A stretch of DNA of 64,000 nt from an uncultured Prevotellaceae bacterium (GTDB lineage: Bacteria > Bacteroidota > Bacteroidia > Bacteroidales > Bacteroidaceae). Under the pieces are notes generated by a model. It saw nothing but the letters and a program-made list of their open reading frames with translations. It had not been told where the DNA came from and did not search any database. Position 1 is the stretch's first letter, and each line of letters begins with the position of its first letter. Shown piece by piece: positions 47,595-57,383 of the stretch. A program made the position numbers and the translations under genes. The DNA lies in NCBI GenBank assembly GCA_900316585.1, contig ONDM01000002.1, positions 248,001 to 312,000 of the forward strand, read 5' to 3'.

Positions 47595-49244
47595 ATGTAT
47601 AAAATAACCAGCATCTTATTAATGACTATTTCTCTGTTTGCAAATTCAGTTCAAGCTCAAAATGTGCTTAATGAAAGTGCAACAGGAAGTGGTTTCCATA
47701 ACCCTGTTATCCCTGGTTACTATCCTGACCCTAGTGTATGTGCGGTAGGGGATGACTTTTATTTGGTAAATAGTACTTTTCAGTATTTTCCAGGAGTGCC
47801 GGTCTGGCACAGTAAGGATTTGATTCATTGGGAGCAGATAGGTAATGTCTTGGACCGTGCTTCTCAAGTGGATTTAAGTGTAGGTGGTGCCAGTTCTGGT
47901 ATTTTTGCACCTACCATTCGTCATCATAATGGTAAGTTTTACATGATTACCACTAATATCAATATGCTGTTTACAGGTAAACCCGGCAATTTTATTGTTA
48001 CTGCTGATAAACCGGAAGGACCATGGAGTGAGCCAACTTTTATTGAGGGTGTAAATGGTATTGACCCATCTCTTTATTGGGAAGATGGCCGTATGTATGT
48101 TTGTTGGTCAGCAATGAATAATATCAGTTTGGCTGAATTGGACCCTGTATCTTTTAAAATGATTGGCCAGCCAAGAAATATTTGGGATGGTGATGGTGAT
48201 AGCAGTCCTGAGGGACCTCATATTTATAAGAAAGATGGCTATTATTACTTATTGATTGCTGAAGGTGGTACTGAGATGGGGCATAAAGTGAATATAGCCC
48301 GTTCTAGAAATATTGATGGACCTTATACCAGTAATCCTTCCAATCCTATCTTGACTCAGAAGCGTAGGGAGAGTGCCAGTAGTCTTCTTCAAGGTGCAGG
48401 TCATCCAGATTTGGTTCAAGCATCCGATGGGTCTTGGTGGATGGTATATTTGGCATTCCGAACCAGTGCTGGTAAGCAGTTGCATACTTTAGGTCGTGAA
48501 ACCTGTTTGGCTCCTGTGCGATGGGATACCAATGCATGGCCTGTGGTCAATGGTAATGGAATGGTTGATGTTACGATGAATGTACCAACTCTTCCTCAAG
48601 TAACTATGAGTCAGCCAGCTTCCCGTACAACTTTTAAAAATGGGCAAAAGTTAGGATTTGAATGGATTTATATTAATAATCCTATCGAGTCAAATTACTC
48701 ATATTCCAAAAATCAGCTTCAGTTGAAAGCATCATCTACACCATTGGATGATCCAAACAAGACTCCTACTTTCGTTGCAAAGCGTCAGACAGATATTAAC
48801 TGTGTGGTAACCACTAAGCTCGCTCTTGCTGATGCAAAAGGTGGTGATCGTGCTGGCTTGAGTGTCTATATGGACCCTAAGGGCCATTATGATGTAGCGT
48901 TGGTTTCTGAAGCAGATGGTAGTTGCTATGTAGAGCTTAGTTATCGCCTAGGTGCGATGAAGCATGTAGAAAAGCGTGTAAAACTGAATACGAAGAAAGC
49001 TGTACAACTGAGGGTAGAAGCGACTAATGCTCTATATTCATTCTCTTATTCTACTGATGGAAAGACATTTGAGAAGTTGGGTAGTATGGATACTTACTTC
49101 CTTGCTACTGAAACTTTAGGAGGTTTCACTGGAGTCGTTTTTGGCTTGTTTGCAGAAGGTTGGGAAGGCACAAAAGCCTCATGTAATGTAGATTGGTTCG
49201 ACTATCAGCCTGGTGAAGAATATAAGGTTTCAAGTAGGTTTTGA
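47595..49244 (+). CDS. GH43 beta-xylosidase/arabinofuranosidase, secreted
   Basis: A 549-residue glycoside hydrolase with a signal peptide (SILLMTISLFANSVQA, cleavage before Gln22). The five-bladed propeller holds the GH43 triad: Asp45 in YYPDPSV, Asp157 in NGIDPSL and Glu206 in SSPEGPH. The C-terminal third is a beta-sandwich (KTPTFVAKRQTDINCVVTTK, GGFTGVVFGLFAEG) usual in the GH43 xylosidase subgroups. It probably removes xylose or arabinose from xylan side products in the periplasm or outside. There is no SusC/SusD pair nearby, so it is not in an obvious polysaccharide utilisation locus. Confidence 0.93.
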   Translation: MYKITSILLMTISLFANSVQAQNVLNESATGSGFHNPVIPGYYPDPSVCAVGDDFYLVNSTFQYFPGVPVWHSKDLIHWEQIGNVLDRASQVDLSVGGASSGIFAPTIRHHNGKFYMITTNINMLFTGKPGNFIVTADKPEGPWSEPTFIEGVNGIDPSLYWEDGRMYVCWSAMNNISLAELDPVSFKMIGQPRNIWDGDGDSSPEGPHIYKKDGYYYLLIAEGGTEMGHKVNIARSRNIDGPYTSNPSNPILTQKRRESASSLLQGAGHPDLVQASDGSWWMVYLAFRTSAGKQLHTLGRETCLAPVRWDTNAWPVVNGNGMVDVTMNVPTLPQVTMSQPASRTTFKNGQKLGFEWIYINNPIESNYSYSKNQLQLKASSTPLDDPNKTPTFVAKRQTDINCVVTTKLALADAKGGDRAGLSVYMDPKGHYDVALVSEADGSCYVELSYRLGAMKHVEKRVKLNTKKAVQLRVEATNALYSFSYSTDGKTFEKLGSMDTYFLATETLGGFTGVVFGLFAEGWEGTKASCNVDWFDYQPGEEYKVSSRF

Positions 49245-49263
49245 TGAAATAATTGATTTATTG

Positions 49264-49298
49264 AATAAAGGTGGCATCGATTCGATGCCACCTTTATT
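49264..49298. terminator. Bidirectional terminator between GH43 and M13 protease
   Basis: A perfect 16-bp stem (49264-49279 with 49283-49298) with a 3-nt loop lies between converging genes. Confidence 0.85.
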
Positions 49299-49317
49299 AT
49301 GTGTGAACTAAAATAAA

Positions 49318-51372
49318 CTACCAAACCGAAACTCTTTTTTCAGGAGCTAAATAAAGTGCATCTCCTTCTTTAATGCCCCAGGCTTCATACCATGCATTGA
49401 TATGGGGAAGGGTTCCGTTAACACGCCATCTTCCTAGTGAGTGTGAGTCAGATTTTGTGCGTCTGCGTATCTCTGCATCACGAATGTTTTGGCCCCATAT
49501 TGTTGCATATGCCAAGAAGAAACGTTGCCCAGGAGTCAAGCCGTCAATCACAACTTGTTCTTTATCTTTTGTAGCTTCTTGAAATGCTTGCCATGCAATT
49601 TCTAGGCCACCGTGGTCGGCTATATTTTCACCAAGGGTCGTTCTGCCGTTAGCATGTAGGTCTGGCTCATTACCAGTGCCTTTGAGTACAACAATATTGT
49701 CGAACCAGTTGGTTAATTGATCTCCTTTAGCTTTGAACTGTGCCTCATCTTCAGGTTCCCACCAATTCTTGAAGTTCCCATCTCCATCATAACGTGCACC
49801 ATTGTCATCAAATCCGTGAGTAATCTCATGCCCGATAACCACGCCAATGGCACCATAGTTAAACGCATCGTCTGCACTCATGTCAAAGAATGGGTACTGA
49901 AGAATGCCAGCAGGAAAAGTAATGTCATTATTTGTTGAACTATAAGAAGCATTGACGGTTTGTGGAGTCATGCGCATTTCGGTTCTGTCGGTAGGCTCAT
50001 TGTATTTATTAGCCCTGTCCCAGTAACTCCAAATTGAGACAGCCTTCATGTTTTCATAAAAACTTTTAGATGGATCTATTGTAAGACCTGAATAATCTTT
50101 CCATTTGTCTGGATAAGCAATTTTTACCTTAAATTTTGATAATTTGTCATGTGCCCTTTTCTTGGTTACATCGCTCATCCATTCTTGTGCGTCAATTCGT
50201 TTACCCATAGCAGTAAGCAGGTTCTGAACTAGTGACATCATTCGTTCCTTGTTTTCTTTAGGAAAGTATTTCTCAGCATACATTTGCCCTAAAGCCATAC
50301 CCATTGTACGATTTATCACCTGTAAACTTCGTTTCCATCGAGGTGACTGTTCGGGGCTGCCTGTCAGTGTTTTTCCACTAAATTCAAAAGCACGTGCTTC
50401 AATTTCATCACTTAACGTACGTGATGCACCGTTAACCAAATTCCATGTCAGATAATTTTTCAAAGCATCTAGGCTCTCTGTAGTTAAAATGTTTTGGACC
50501 TCACTCAAAAACTCGAATACACTTACATTTACTTCTTTGGGATTGTATCCTAAAATCTTGAAGAATCCATCCCAATCTAGCTTGTTGTAACGGGATTTCA
50601 ATTCAGCATATGGTATTTTGTGATATGTTTTGGTTGGGTCACGCATTTCAGTTCGAGATAGAGAGGCGTTGGCAAGACGGTTTTCTATACGGAAAGCATC
50701 TTGCATCTTAATTCTTGCTTCTTTCTCGTTGTTTCCGGTCATAAGGAAAAGATCAACCATTAGGTCCTTGTATGCATCTCTGATCTTAACAGTAGATTCA
50801 GTTGTTTCAGTATAGTAATCTTTTTGTCCCATGCCAATTCCACCTTGACTAATTGCAACAAGTTTTTTGTTGCTGTTGTCTCGGTCAGTTCCAATTCGGA
50901 CACTGAAAAATGGAGACATGCCAGTAATTTCCATTTCAGCTATAGAAAGGAACAACTGCTCTCGAGTCTTTAAATTAGATATTGCTTTTTGATCAGCTTT
51001 GATAGGAGAGTAGCCTTCTTTATTGCGTCTGATGCTATCCATAGAAAGATTATAAAGATCGGCTACTTTTTGTGCTACAGAGCCTTTAGGATGCTGCGAT
51101 TTTGCTAAATTATTGATAAGGGTTTGAAGTTGAAGATTGGTCTTCTGCTCTAGCATTTCGAAAGAGCCATAACGACTATATTCTGGTGTCAAAGGGTTGG
51201 CTTTTATCCATCCCCCATTGGCAAACTGAAAAAAGTCATCTCCTGGTTTGACACTCTCATCTCTATTTTCTTTTTTTATACCGGGATTTTTCTCTGGTTC
51301 TGTGTCCGGAATGCTTGTGAAATTGCAAAATAGCAGTATTGCAACCCCCATCCATAAATTTTGAATCTTCAT
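49318..51372 (-). CDS. M13-family (PepO/neprilysin-like) zinc metallopeptidase, exported
   Basis: A 684-residue zinc endopeptidase with an N-terminal hydrophobic export signal (NLWMGVAILLFCNF). The zinc motif is HEITH in GVVIGHEITHGFDDNG. The third zinc ligand and conserved Asp are in LGENIADHGGLEIAW, and NASYSSTNNDITFPAGILQ is the substrate-binding block. The family ends in CxxW; here the terminus reads KRVSVW, lacking the Cys. These enzymes degrade peptides in the periplasm or at the surface. A minus-strand -7 box TATATTTG lies at 51403-51410. Confidence 0.93.
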   Translation of the reverse strand: MKIQNLWMGVAILLFCNFTSIPDTEPEKNPGIKKENRDESVKPGDDFFQFANGGWIKANPLTPEYSRYGSFEMLEQKTNLQLQTLINNLAKSQHPKGSVAQKVADLYNLSMDSIRRNKEGYSPIKADQKAISNLKTREQLFLSIAEMEITGMSPFFSVRIGTDRDNSNKKLVAISQGGIGMGQKDYYTETTESTVKIRDAYKDLMVDLFLMTGNNEKEARIKMQDAFRIENRLANASLSRTEMRDPTKTYHKIPYAELKSRYNKLDWDGFFKILGYNPKEVNVSVFEFLSEVQNILTTESLDALKNYLTWNLVNGASRTLSDEIEARAFEFSGKTLTGSPEQSPRWKRSLQVINRTMGMALGQMYAEKYFPKENKERMMSLVQNLLTAMGKRIDAQEWMSDVTKKRAHDKLSKFKVKIAYPDKWKDYSGLTIDPSKSFYENMKAVSIWSYWDRANKYNEPTDRTEMRMTPQTVNASYSSTNNDITFPAGILQYPFFDMSADDAFNYGAIGVVIGHEITHGFDDNGARYDGDGNFKNWWEPEDEAQFKAKGDQLTNWFDNIVVLKGTGNEPDLHANGRTTLGENIADHGGLEIAWQAFQEATKDKEQVVIDGLTPGQRFFLAYATIWGQNIRDAEIRRRTKSDSHSLGRWRVNGTLPHINAWYEAWGIKEGDALYLAPEKRVSVW

Positions 51373-51402
51373 TGTCGTTTAGTTTTTTGTTATTAATTAT
51401 TG

Positions 51403-51410
51403 CAAATATA
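51403..51410 (-). promoter_or_regulatory. -7 element for M13 protease
   Basis: TATATTTG on the minus strand lies 31 bp before the start of the protease gene, divergent from the receptor promoter. Confidence 0.5.
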
Positions 51411-51452
51411 AGATATTTTGGCATGCCAATAGCGTAATTCCGTTTTTTTCTT

Positions 51453-51460
51453 TATTTTTG
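51453..51460 (+). promoter_or_regulatory. -7 element for TonB-dependent receptor
   Basis: TATTTTTG on the plus strand lies 26 bp before the ATG at 51486. Confidence 0.5.
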
Positions 51461-51485
51461 TATTATATTAAACATATGACTGACT

Positions 51486-53741
51486 ATGATAAAAGCCGGT
51501 GTAATCTACAAAACTTTAGTTGTTATGATTTGCTTAAGCTTCCCTTTTAATATGGAAGCTCAGAATGAATTGCCCGATTCTGTTTCTACCGATAGAAGAA
51601 GTAATCAGAATGTGATGCTGAATGCTTCTTCCGCTTCTCAGCCTCGTGTGATTTCTTTGGGAATTCCTCAATGGGGTACCACTATAGTAGATGATGGCTT
51701 ACCTGCTTCTTTTTATCTGGATTATTTTCCTGGTTTTTGGTCATGGAAGTATGGACTAGGTACGGAATCCATGACTTTAACCCGTTTGGATGAATCGGCG
51801 GTCATGTTGGGTAATTCAGGCTTTTTTGCAATGACAACTTCCAAGGCAGGTGCTGATAAGTTGGAAGGTGCTGTAAATTATAGTTTGGATATTTATGGTC
51901 GTAATCAAATTGAAGCCAATATTGCCTCTCCCTTAGGAAATGGGTGGGGAGTCAATATAAATGTATATCAAGATTTGAATAGAGGCTCTAATCATTTGGA
52001 TCTGTCTTATTTTCAAGAGCATATACAACATTATAAAGCTAGTGTATCTAAGACCTTTGATCAGGATAGGGGTAAATTCTTTGTTTCCTATCTTTACATG
52101 AAGACACTTAGCTTGAGTGATCCTTACGGACCTTTTATTTTCGTGGGTGATGGTAGCGTGAAAAAATATGAGGATTTTAAATTAGGTAGAGACCAATACC
52201 TGCCTTCTACAGCTACTTTTGATTACATTGATTTGAAGACTGGACAAAAGAAAACTCGCCGTTATGTGAATGATGCAGGAACTCCTATCCATGTTGTTAC
52301 AGTAGGTCTTAATTGTCTGCTAAGGAATGGTAAAGTATTGGATATAAATTCTAGGCTTAGATTAGGAAAAACGAATCTGACAGAAGCATATTTGAGTTCT
52401 CTTTCTAAGGTAGATTTAACGGGCGGTTACACCTATGCTGATGGAACTCCATATTTGGGTAATGTGCAAACACGTTACATGCTTTATTATGAAGACCACT
52501 GTTATGAATGGCTGACTACCGCACAGCTTAAAGGCAAATGGAAGAATCATCAGTGGATGGTAGGTATGAATGCATGGTTTGTAGATACAACGAATGACAT
52601 TCACACAATTAATTATGCATATGAAGCTAAGAAGGATCCAATATCCCTCTTATATAATGGAGAAATGTATTATGTTCATAATACTGGAGCTCAATATGTA
52701 GATGGAAATCAGAGTAAACTCGCTTTGTTTGGACAAGATCAATGGAACTTCAATAATAGATTCACCCTTCGTTTTGGTCTCCGGTTTGAATATAGTGGCA
52801 TGCTTGGTGATGGTGCTTTTAATGCAGTTGGCATGGAAAATAACTCTCGTCAGGCTAATTGGAGTTTGAAATCGCCTGATGTAATATTGAATCCAATAAA
52901 AAAAGATATGTTCAATGGCGCAGCATCACTTGTGGCTTATTATAAGATTAATTCCGAGTTTGGTTTGGAAATGAATGCGATAGCTACTAAGCGCCATGCT
53001 GAACTTTGGCAATATGGACAGCAAGATTTGCCAAATGATGTGCCTAAAAGAGATTATCTTCTACGTGGTGGAGTTAATTTTAAAAATGATTGGGTAGACT
53101 TACAGTCTTTGCTGACTTATATCCGGCAGGATAATAATTTTACCTCTACTATGTGGACACATCAACTTACTAAGGCTGCAGGTGGTTATCCCGCTGGATA
53201 TAATGAAAGTGTGTATATCGGCTCCCTCTATAGTATGGATGCTGTAGGTTGGACTACAGATGTTTTACTGACTCCTTTCAAAGGCTTTACATTTCATGGT
53301 TTGTTTACGTTTCGCTCTCCTAAGTATAGAGACTATAGTTTCAAACCTACATTTAGTGATGGCTATTCTGAGAATTATGACTTTTCTGGAAAGAGAATAA
53401 CTTCCACCTCTAGTGTTGAAATAGAGTTGGAACCTTCATATAAGTGGGAAAAATGGCGTTTTTGGCTTAGTGCCCGCTACTATAGCAAACAGTATGTGAA
53501 TATAACTAATTCATTGTTTTTCAACCCCAGATGGGAAACATTCGGAGGGATTGATTATGCTTGGAAAGACAATGTTAGTTTTTCTTTGAATGTGATAAAT
53601 TTCCTAAATCAGACTGGAGCAAGTGCTGGTATTCAAGAGGCATCATTGGCTACAGATGGCTCAGCATTCAAGAATTATTTGACCTCTGGTACGTATATCC
53701 GTCCATTTACTTTGGAATTTAGCACTTCTCTAAAGTTCTAG
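51486..53741 (+). CDS. TonB-dependent outer-membrane receptor-like protein
   Basis: A 751-residue outer-membrane beta-barrel with signal peptide (TLVVMICLSFPFNMEA, cleavage before Gln). The plug-like part (about 40-130) includes PQWGTTIVDDGLPASFY and SESMTLTRLDESAVML-like sequence. The rest alternates barrel strands, e.g. RFTLRFGLRFEYSGM and WRFWLSARYYSKQYV, and ends in Phe (EFSTSLKF) as barrel proteins do. There is no CarboxypepD-like N-terminal domain and no SusD partner, so it is not SusC. The substrate may be a metal chelate, vitamin or small glycan. Its 3' end overlaps the converging MATE gene by 23 bp. Confidence 0.85.
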   Translation: MIKAGVIYKTLVVMICLSFPFNMEAQNELPDSVSTDRRSNQNVMLNASSASQPRVISLGIPQWGTTIVDDGLPASFYLDYFPGFWSWKYGLGTESMTLTRLDESAVMLGNSGFFAMTTSKAGADKLEGAVNYSLDIYGRNQIEANIASPLGNGWGVNINVYQDLNRGSNHLDLSYFQEHIQHYKASVSKTFDQDRGKFFVSYLYMKTLSLSDPYGPFIFVGDGSVKKYEDFKLGRDQYLPSTATFDYIDLKTGQKKTRRYVNDAGTPIHVVTVGLNCLLRNGKVLDINSRLRLGKTNLTEAYLSSLSKVDLTGGYTYADGTPYLGNVQTRYMLYYEDHCYEWLTTAQLKGKWKNHQWMVGMNAWFVDTTNDIHTINYAYEAKKDPISLLYNGEMYYVHNTGAQYVDGNQSKLALFGQDQWNFNNRFTLRFGLRFEYSGMLGDGAFNAVGMENNSRQANWSLKSPDVILNPIKKDMFNGAASLVAYYKINSEFGLEMNAIATKRHAELWQYGQQDLPNDVPKRDYLLRGGVNFKNDWVDLQSLLTYIRQDNNFTSTMWTHQLTKAAGGYPAGYNESVYIGSLYSMDAVGWTTDVLLTPFKGFTFHGLFTFRSPKYRDYSFKPTFSDGYSENYDFSGKRITSTSSVEIELEPSYKWEKWRFWLSARYYSKQYVNITNSLFFNPRWETFGGIDYAWKDNVSFSLNVINFLNQTGASAGIQEASLATDGSAFKNYLTSGTYIRPFTLEFSTSLKF

Positions 53742-55089
53742 CCTTCCAGATAGAACGATGCACTAGTACGAAGAAAATAGGCATAAGTATTGCCACATTT
53801 ACTATCCAACTAATTGGGTAACAATACATGAGGAATCCCATTTCAGGTTTCATTGGAAATACAAAAAACAACCATATTAGACGTACACCACAAATAAAGA
53901 TTATATTAATCCAAGCAGGAATAATGGCATAGCCTAATGATCTTAATATACCTGACATGATTTCATTGAAGGAGTGAATACTGTAAATGGCCAAAACAAT
54001 CTGGCTGCGAATGACTGCTAGTCTTATAACTTCTGGATCAGATGTAAAGAATGAGGCTAACTGATTTGCAAATAGGATGAAAATTGAACTAACAATAAGT
54101 ACTGTTACAGGGCCGATAATCATGGAGTTCCGAACAACTCTTTTACATCTGTCAATCTGTTTTGCACCATAGTTCTGGCTCATGAATGATGTGCCTGCCT
54201 GACCAAATGCATTGCCAATAAAGAAACAAAAATAGTCGAAGTTCAGGGATGCAGTATTTGCTGCTACTGCAGCTGTTCCAAGAGAATTTATTCCACCTTG
54301 GATCATTACATTTGAAAAATTAAAGATCATCCCTTGAATACCAGCCGGTATGCCTATGTAAGCAATTCTTTTTAGTATATTCCAATGGATTTTCAGTTTG
54401 TGTATCTCTATTCGGAGATCGGGACTTTCCTTGCTCAACATATATAATAAGGAAAGTGAACTGATGATTGATGATACTAATGTGGCAATTGCAACACCCT
54501 CTACGCTAAGATGGCATTTTACTACTAGAAACAAGTTCAGTAATACGTTGAATATCCCACTGATTATCAAGACATAGAGTGGCCTTTTTGTATCTCCTTT
54601 ACTACGTAGTATTGCTGATTCAAAATTAAATAGTATGATGAATGGCATACCTAGGAAATAGATACGAAAATATAGTACGGCTAAATCTAGGATTTCATCA
54701 GGGGTTGAGAGTAGTGTCAAAACCGGTCTGGCAATGAACCAACCAAGAATACTCATGAATAACCCACAAAATATAGAGAGAAGTACCGTTGTATGAACAG
54801 CCTTGTTTGTGTTTTCTTTATCTTTTTGGCCTATTAATTGTGCAATTACTACGTTTGCTCCTACGGATAGGCCAATGAAGATGTTCAGCATCAGGTTAAT
54901 AATAAATGTATTAGCACCCACAGCAGCCATGGCATCACTGCTGGCAAAATGTCCAACAACGGCTATGTCGGTAGCGTTGAGCATCTGCTGAAACAATGCA
55001 CTTAAAGCCACAGGTAAGGCAAACCATATCATCTTGATGGCAATAGGGCCATTAAGCATGTCCAGATGAGAAGCTCCTTTTTTTATCAT
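53719..55089 (-). CDS. MATE-family efflux transporter
   Basis: A complete 456-residue, 12-helix exporter. The N-terminus HLDMLNGPIAIKMIWFALPVALSALFQQ leads to AVVGHFASSDAMAAVGA. Mid-protein it has RSKGDTKRPLYVLIISG and, in the second half, AFGQAGTSFMSQNYGAKQ. It is related to the truncated MATE at the left edge of the window. Substrate unknown. Its last codons overlap the end of the TonB-receptor gene tail to tail. It has a good promoter at 55123-55153. Confidence 0.93.
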   Translation of the reverse strand: MIKKGASHLDMLNGPIAIKMIWFALPVALSALFQQMLNATDIAVVGHFASSDAMAAVGANTFIINLMLNIFIGLSVGANVVIAQLIGQKDKENTNKAVHTTVLLSIFCGLFMSILGWFIARPVLTLLSTPDEILDLAVLYFRIYFLGMPFIILFNFESAILRSKGDTKRPLYVLIISGIFNVLLNLFLVVKCHLSVEGVAIATLVSSIISSLSLLYMLSKESPDLRIEIHKLKIHWNILKRIAYIGIPAGIQGMIFNFSNVMIQGGINSLGTAAVAANTASLNFDYFCFFIGNAFGQAGTSFMSQNYGAKQIDRCKRVVRNSMIIGPVTVLIVSSIFILFANQLASFFTSDPEVIRLAVIRSQIVLAIYSIHSFNEIMSGILRSLGYAIIPAWINIIFICGVRLIWLFFVFPMKPEMGFLMYCYPISWIVNVAILMPIFFVLVHRSIWKARTLEKC

Positions 55090-55122
55090 AAATCCGGTAA
55101 TGATACTATATCAATTTGGCTT

Positions 55123-55153
55123 CAAATTTACTTCTTTTCATTTTTACAGCAAA
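55123..55153 (-). promoter_or_regulatory. Promoter of the MATE gene
   Basis: On the minus strand TAAATTTG (55123-55130) and TTTG (55150-55153) are 19 bp apart, 34 bp before the start codon. Confidence 0.7.
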
Positions 55154-55283
55154 AGTATATGTCAGATTTCCTTAAATTGCGTTATGTGTATATCTGGATA
55201 TTATTGCTATATGTTAATTCTAAGGGAATCAAAATAATCGTTTTTGTTAAAAGTTGTATTTATTTATCTTTTCTTACAGAAAG

Positions 55284-55315
55284 TTTGTTGATTTCAGTTT
55301 TTTTTATTTTATTTG
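55284..55315 (+). promoter_or_regulatory. Likely promoter of the tandem esterases, with long leader
   Basis: TTTG (55284-55287) and TTTATTTG (55308-55315, one mismatch to TAnnTTTG) are 20 bp apart. The leader of about 60 nt is A-rich and nearly free of U and G, like translation-enhancing leaders of highly expressed Bacteroides genes. No other feature was seen in the 296-bp gap between 55090 and 55385 apart from the divergent MATE promoter. Confidence 0.5.
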
Positions 55316-55385
55316 CACTCAAATAAACGAAAGAAATCGAAATAAAACAAAAACATAACAAAAAGAATTAATCAAATTACAACTT

Positions 55386-56213
55386 ATGAATAGAATTATT
55401 GCAATCGTAACACTTCTGCTTAGTTTCGTATCTTTGCACTTAAATGCTCAGGATATTAAGGAGCAGGATTCTAGTAAGCACACTCCTCGTGTATTTCCTA
55501 TGCCAGTTAAATACTTATATTTCCATAGTGAGATTTTGGGTGTAGACAAGAATTTCTCAGTTATCCTTCCTCGCAGTTATGATAAAGAACCAGACCGTAA
55601 ATATCCAGTTCTTTATTTGCTTCATGGTGGTGGTGAAAATGATTGGGAATGGGCTAACATCCCTGTGTCTATGCTTTGTGAGGCTGTTTCTAAAATGACA
55701 GGTGATGGGTCTTGTGCAGAAATGATTATCGTACAACCTAATGCAACTGAATATAAGGGTGGTTATAACAACCGGGAAGACTGGAAATATCAGGATTATT
55801 TCTTTAATGAGTTGATGCCTGTTATAGAAAAGAATTTCCGTACCATAAATGATAAGGGTCATCGTGCTATCGGTGGACTCTCTATGGGTGCTGGAGGTAC
55901 CTATCAATATGCGCTCACTCGTCCAGAATTATTCTGTGCTGCTTATGCCATCAGTGGTCATAGTTCAATCGACGTAACCACCCTTTCTCCTGAAGAGCAG
56001 GAAAAAGTAAAGACTGTGGCATGGACTATCGACTGTGGTGGTCAGGATATTGCTTTTGACAATGCCGTTAAGACTTATCAGCAGATGAAAAAGATAGGAA
56101 TGAACTGCCAGTTCCGTTCAGAGTATGGTGTTCATGCCACATTCTATTGGTATGATGGTCTATGCAAGATGCAGACATTTTTTACTCGTCATTTTTCAGA
56201 CCAATGTAAATAA
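55386..56213 (+). CDS. Secreted CE1/esterase-D-like esterase, copy 1
   Basis: A 275-residue alpha/beta hydrolase with signal peptide (IIAIVTLLLSFVSLHLNA, cleavage before Gln22). The family pattern is YPVLYLLHGGGENDWEW, the nucleophile is Ser166 in GGLSMGAGG, an Asp near 217-221 follows, and His250 is in YGVHATFYW. Relatives include feruloyl and acetyl-xylan esterases of carbohydrate esterase family 1. It is followed after 47 bp by a paralogue with no promoter between. Together they probably act on acylated plant glycans. Confidence 0.88.
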   Translation: MNRIIAIVTLLLSFVSLHLNAQDIKEQDSSKHTPRVFPMPVKYLYFHSEILGVDKNFSVILPRSYDKEPDRKYPVLYLLHGGGENDWEWANIPVSMLCEAVSKMTGDGSCAEMIIVQPNATEYKGGYNNREDWKYQDYFFNELMPVIEKNFRTINDKGHRAIGGLSMGAGGTYQYALTRPELFCAAYAISGHSSIDVTTLSPEEQEKVKTVAWTIDCGGQDIAFDNAVKTYQQMKKIGMNCQFRSEYGVHATFYWYDGLCKMQTFFTRHFSDQCK

Positions 56214-56260
56214 AGAAATAAAAACAATCAATCTATAATAACTTTTTAATTCTAAAGATC

Positions 56261-57160
56261 ATGAAAAAGTTTTTTGCATTTGCAACACTTCTATTAAGTT
56301 GTTTTACTTTACAGGTAAATGCACAGGATTATACTGAGCAGGATCCAGCTAAGCACACTCCACGTGTATTTCCTATGCCAGTTAAGCACTTGACAATGAA
56401 GAGCGAGATTTTGGGTGTGGATAAAAACTTCTCAGTATTCTTACCTAAGAGCTATGAAAAGGAACCAGACCGTAAGTATCCAGTTCTTTATTTGCTCCAC
56501 GGACATGGTGAAAATGATTGGGAATGGGCTAACATCCCTGTTTCTATGATCAATGAGCGTATATCTCAAGTAACAGCCGATGGCTCTGCAGCTGAAATGA
56601 TTATTGTTCAGCCTAATGCTACAGAACATCAGTCAGGGTATTTTAATAAAGAGGGATGGATGTACGAAGATTATTTCTTCAAAGAACTGATCCCTTTGAT
56701 TGAAAGGAATTTCCGTGTTATTCCAGATAAAGGGCATCGCTCTATTGCTGGCTTGTCCATGGGTGGTGGTGGCTCTTTCTATTATGGTTGTCGCCATGCT
56801 GATATGTTTAGTAGTGTTTATGCTATTAGTGCTGCTGTGGGAAGTTTTGCATCCCCGAATGCAAGACCTCAACGTATGGCTGGTGGTGTAAATCAAAATA
56901 TTTTCCAGGCTAATGTAGATCTAGAGAATGTGCCAGAAGAACAACTCGCTCAAATGAAGACTGTGGCATGGACATTGGATTGTGGTGATGATGATTTTCT
57001 TTTTGCAGGAAATGTACAGACCTATCAACAGATGAAGAAATTGGGCATGAACATACAATTCCGCACTCGTGAGGGTGTACATGCAACATATTATTGGTAT
57101 GAGGCTTTGGGTTATGCACTTCGTTTTGCGACCCGTCATTTTTCAGACCAGTGCAAATAA
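56261..57160 (+). CDS. Secreted CE1/esterase-D-like esterase, copy 2
   Basis: A 299-residue paralogue of the preceding gene, with the same signal peptide length. The first 170 residues align with copy 1 without gaps, including SEILGVDKNFSV, NIPVSM and Ser166 in AGLSMGGGG. Copy 2 carries about 24 extra residues after the nucleophile (VGSFASPNARPQRMAGGVNQ region), probably a substrate-binding loop. His is in EGVHATYYWYE. It ends in the same FATRHFSDQCK-type tail. A terminator follows. Confidence 0.88.
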   Translation: MKKFFAFATLLLSCFTLQVNAQDYTEQDPAKHTPRVFPMPVKHLTMKSEILGVDKNFSVFLPKSYEKEPDRKYPVLYLLHGHGENDWEWANIPVSMINERISQVTADGSAAEMIIVQPNATEHQSGYFNKEGWMYEDYFFKELIPLIERNFRVIPDKGHRSIAGLSMGGGGSFYYGCRHADMFSSVYAISAAVGSFASPNARPQRMAGGVNQNIFQANVDLENVPEEQLAQMKTVAWTLDCGDDDFLFAGNVQTYQQMKKLGMNIQFRTREGVHATYYWYEALGYALRFATRHFSDQCK

Positions 57161-57184
57161 TTTTATAAATAATCAATTTATGAA

Positions 57185-57219
57185 GAAGGGCAAATCTACA
57201 ATGGATGGATTTGCCCTTC
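57185..57219 (+). terminator. Terminator after the tandem esterases
   Basis: A perfect 12-bp stem (57185-57196 with 57208-57219) is followed by a T-rich run, 25 bp after the second esterase. Confidence 0.85.
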
Positions 57220-57296
57220 CTCTTTTTATTTTTTTCCGAATTTATATTCATAGTAAATCCTAATTTATTAATAGCAAATAAATTTCTATGTTGAAA

Positions 57297-57328
57297 TTTG
57301 AGGTTATTGGAGTCATTTTATATATTTG
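57297..57328 (+). promoter_or_regulatory. Promoter of the CPBP protease
   Basis: TTTG (57297-57300) and TATATTTG (57321-57328) are exactly 20 bp apart, about 55 bp before the ATG. Confidence 0.75.
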
Positions 57329-57383
57329 CAATTAATTTATTTATCCTGAACGTGTAATTTATTTAAAAAAACGATAATAAAAA

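Noticed and set aside
55066-55326. An 86-residue plus-strand frame upstream of the esterases
   Set aside because: It runs through the MATE promoter and the esterase promoter and has no family features; its hydrophobicity comes from T-rich DNA.
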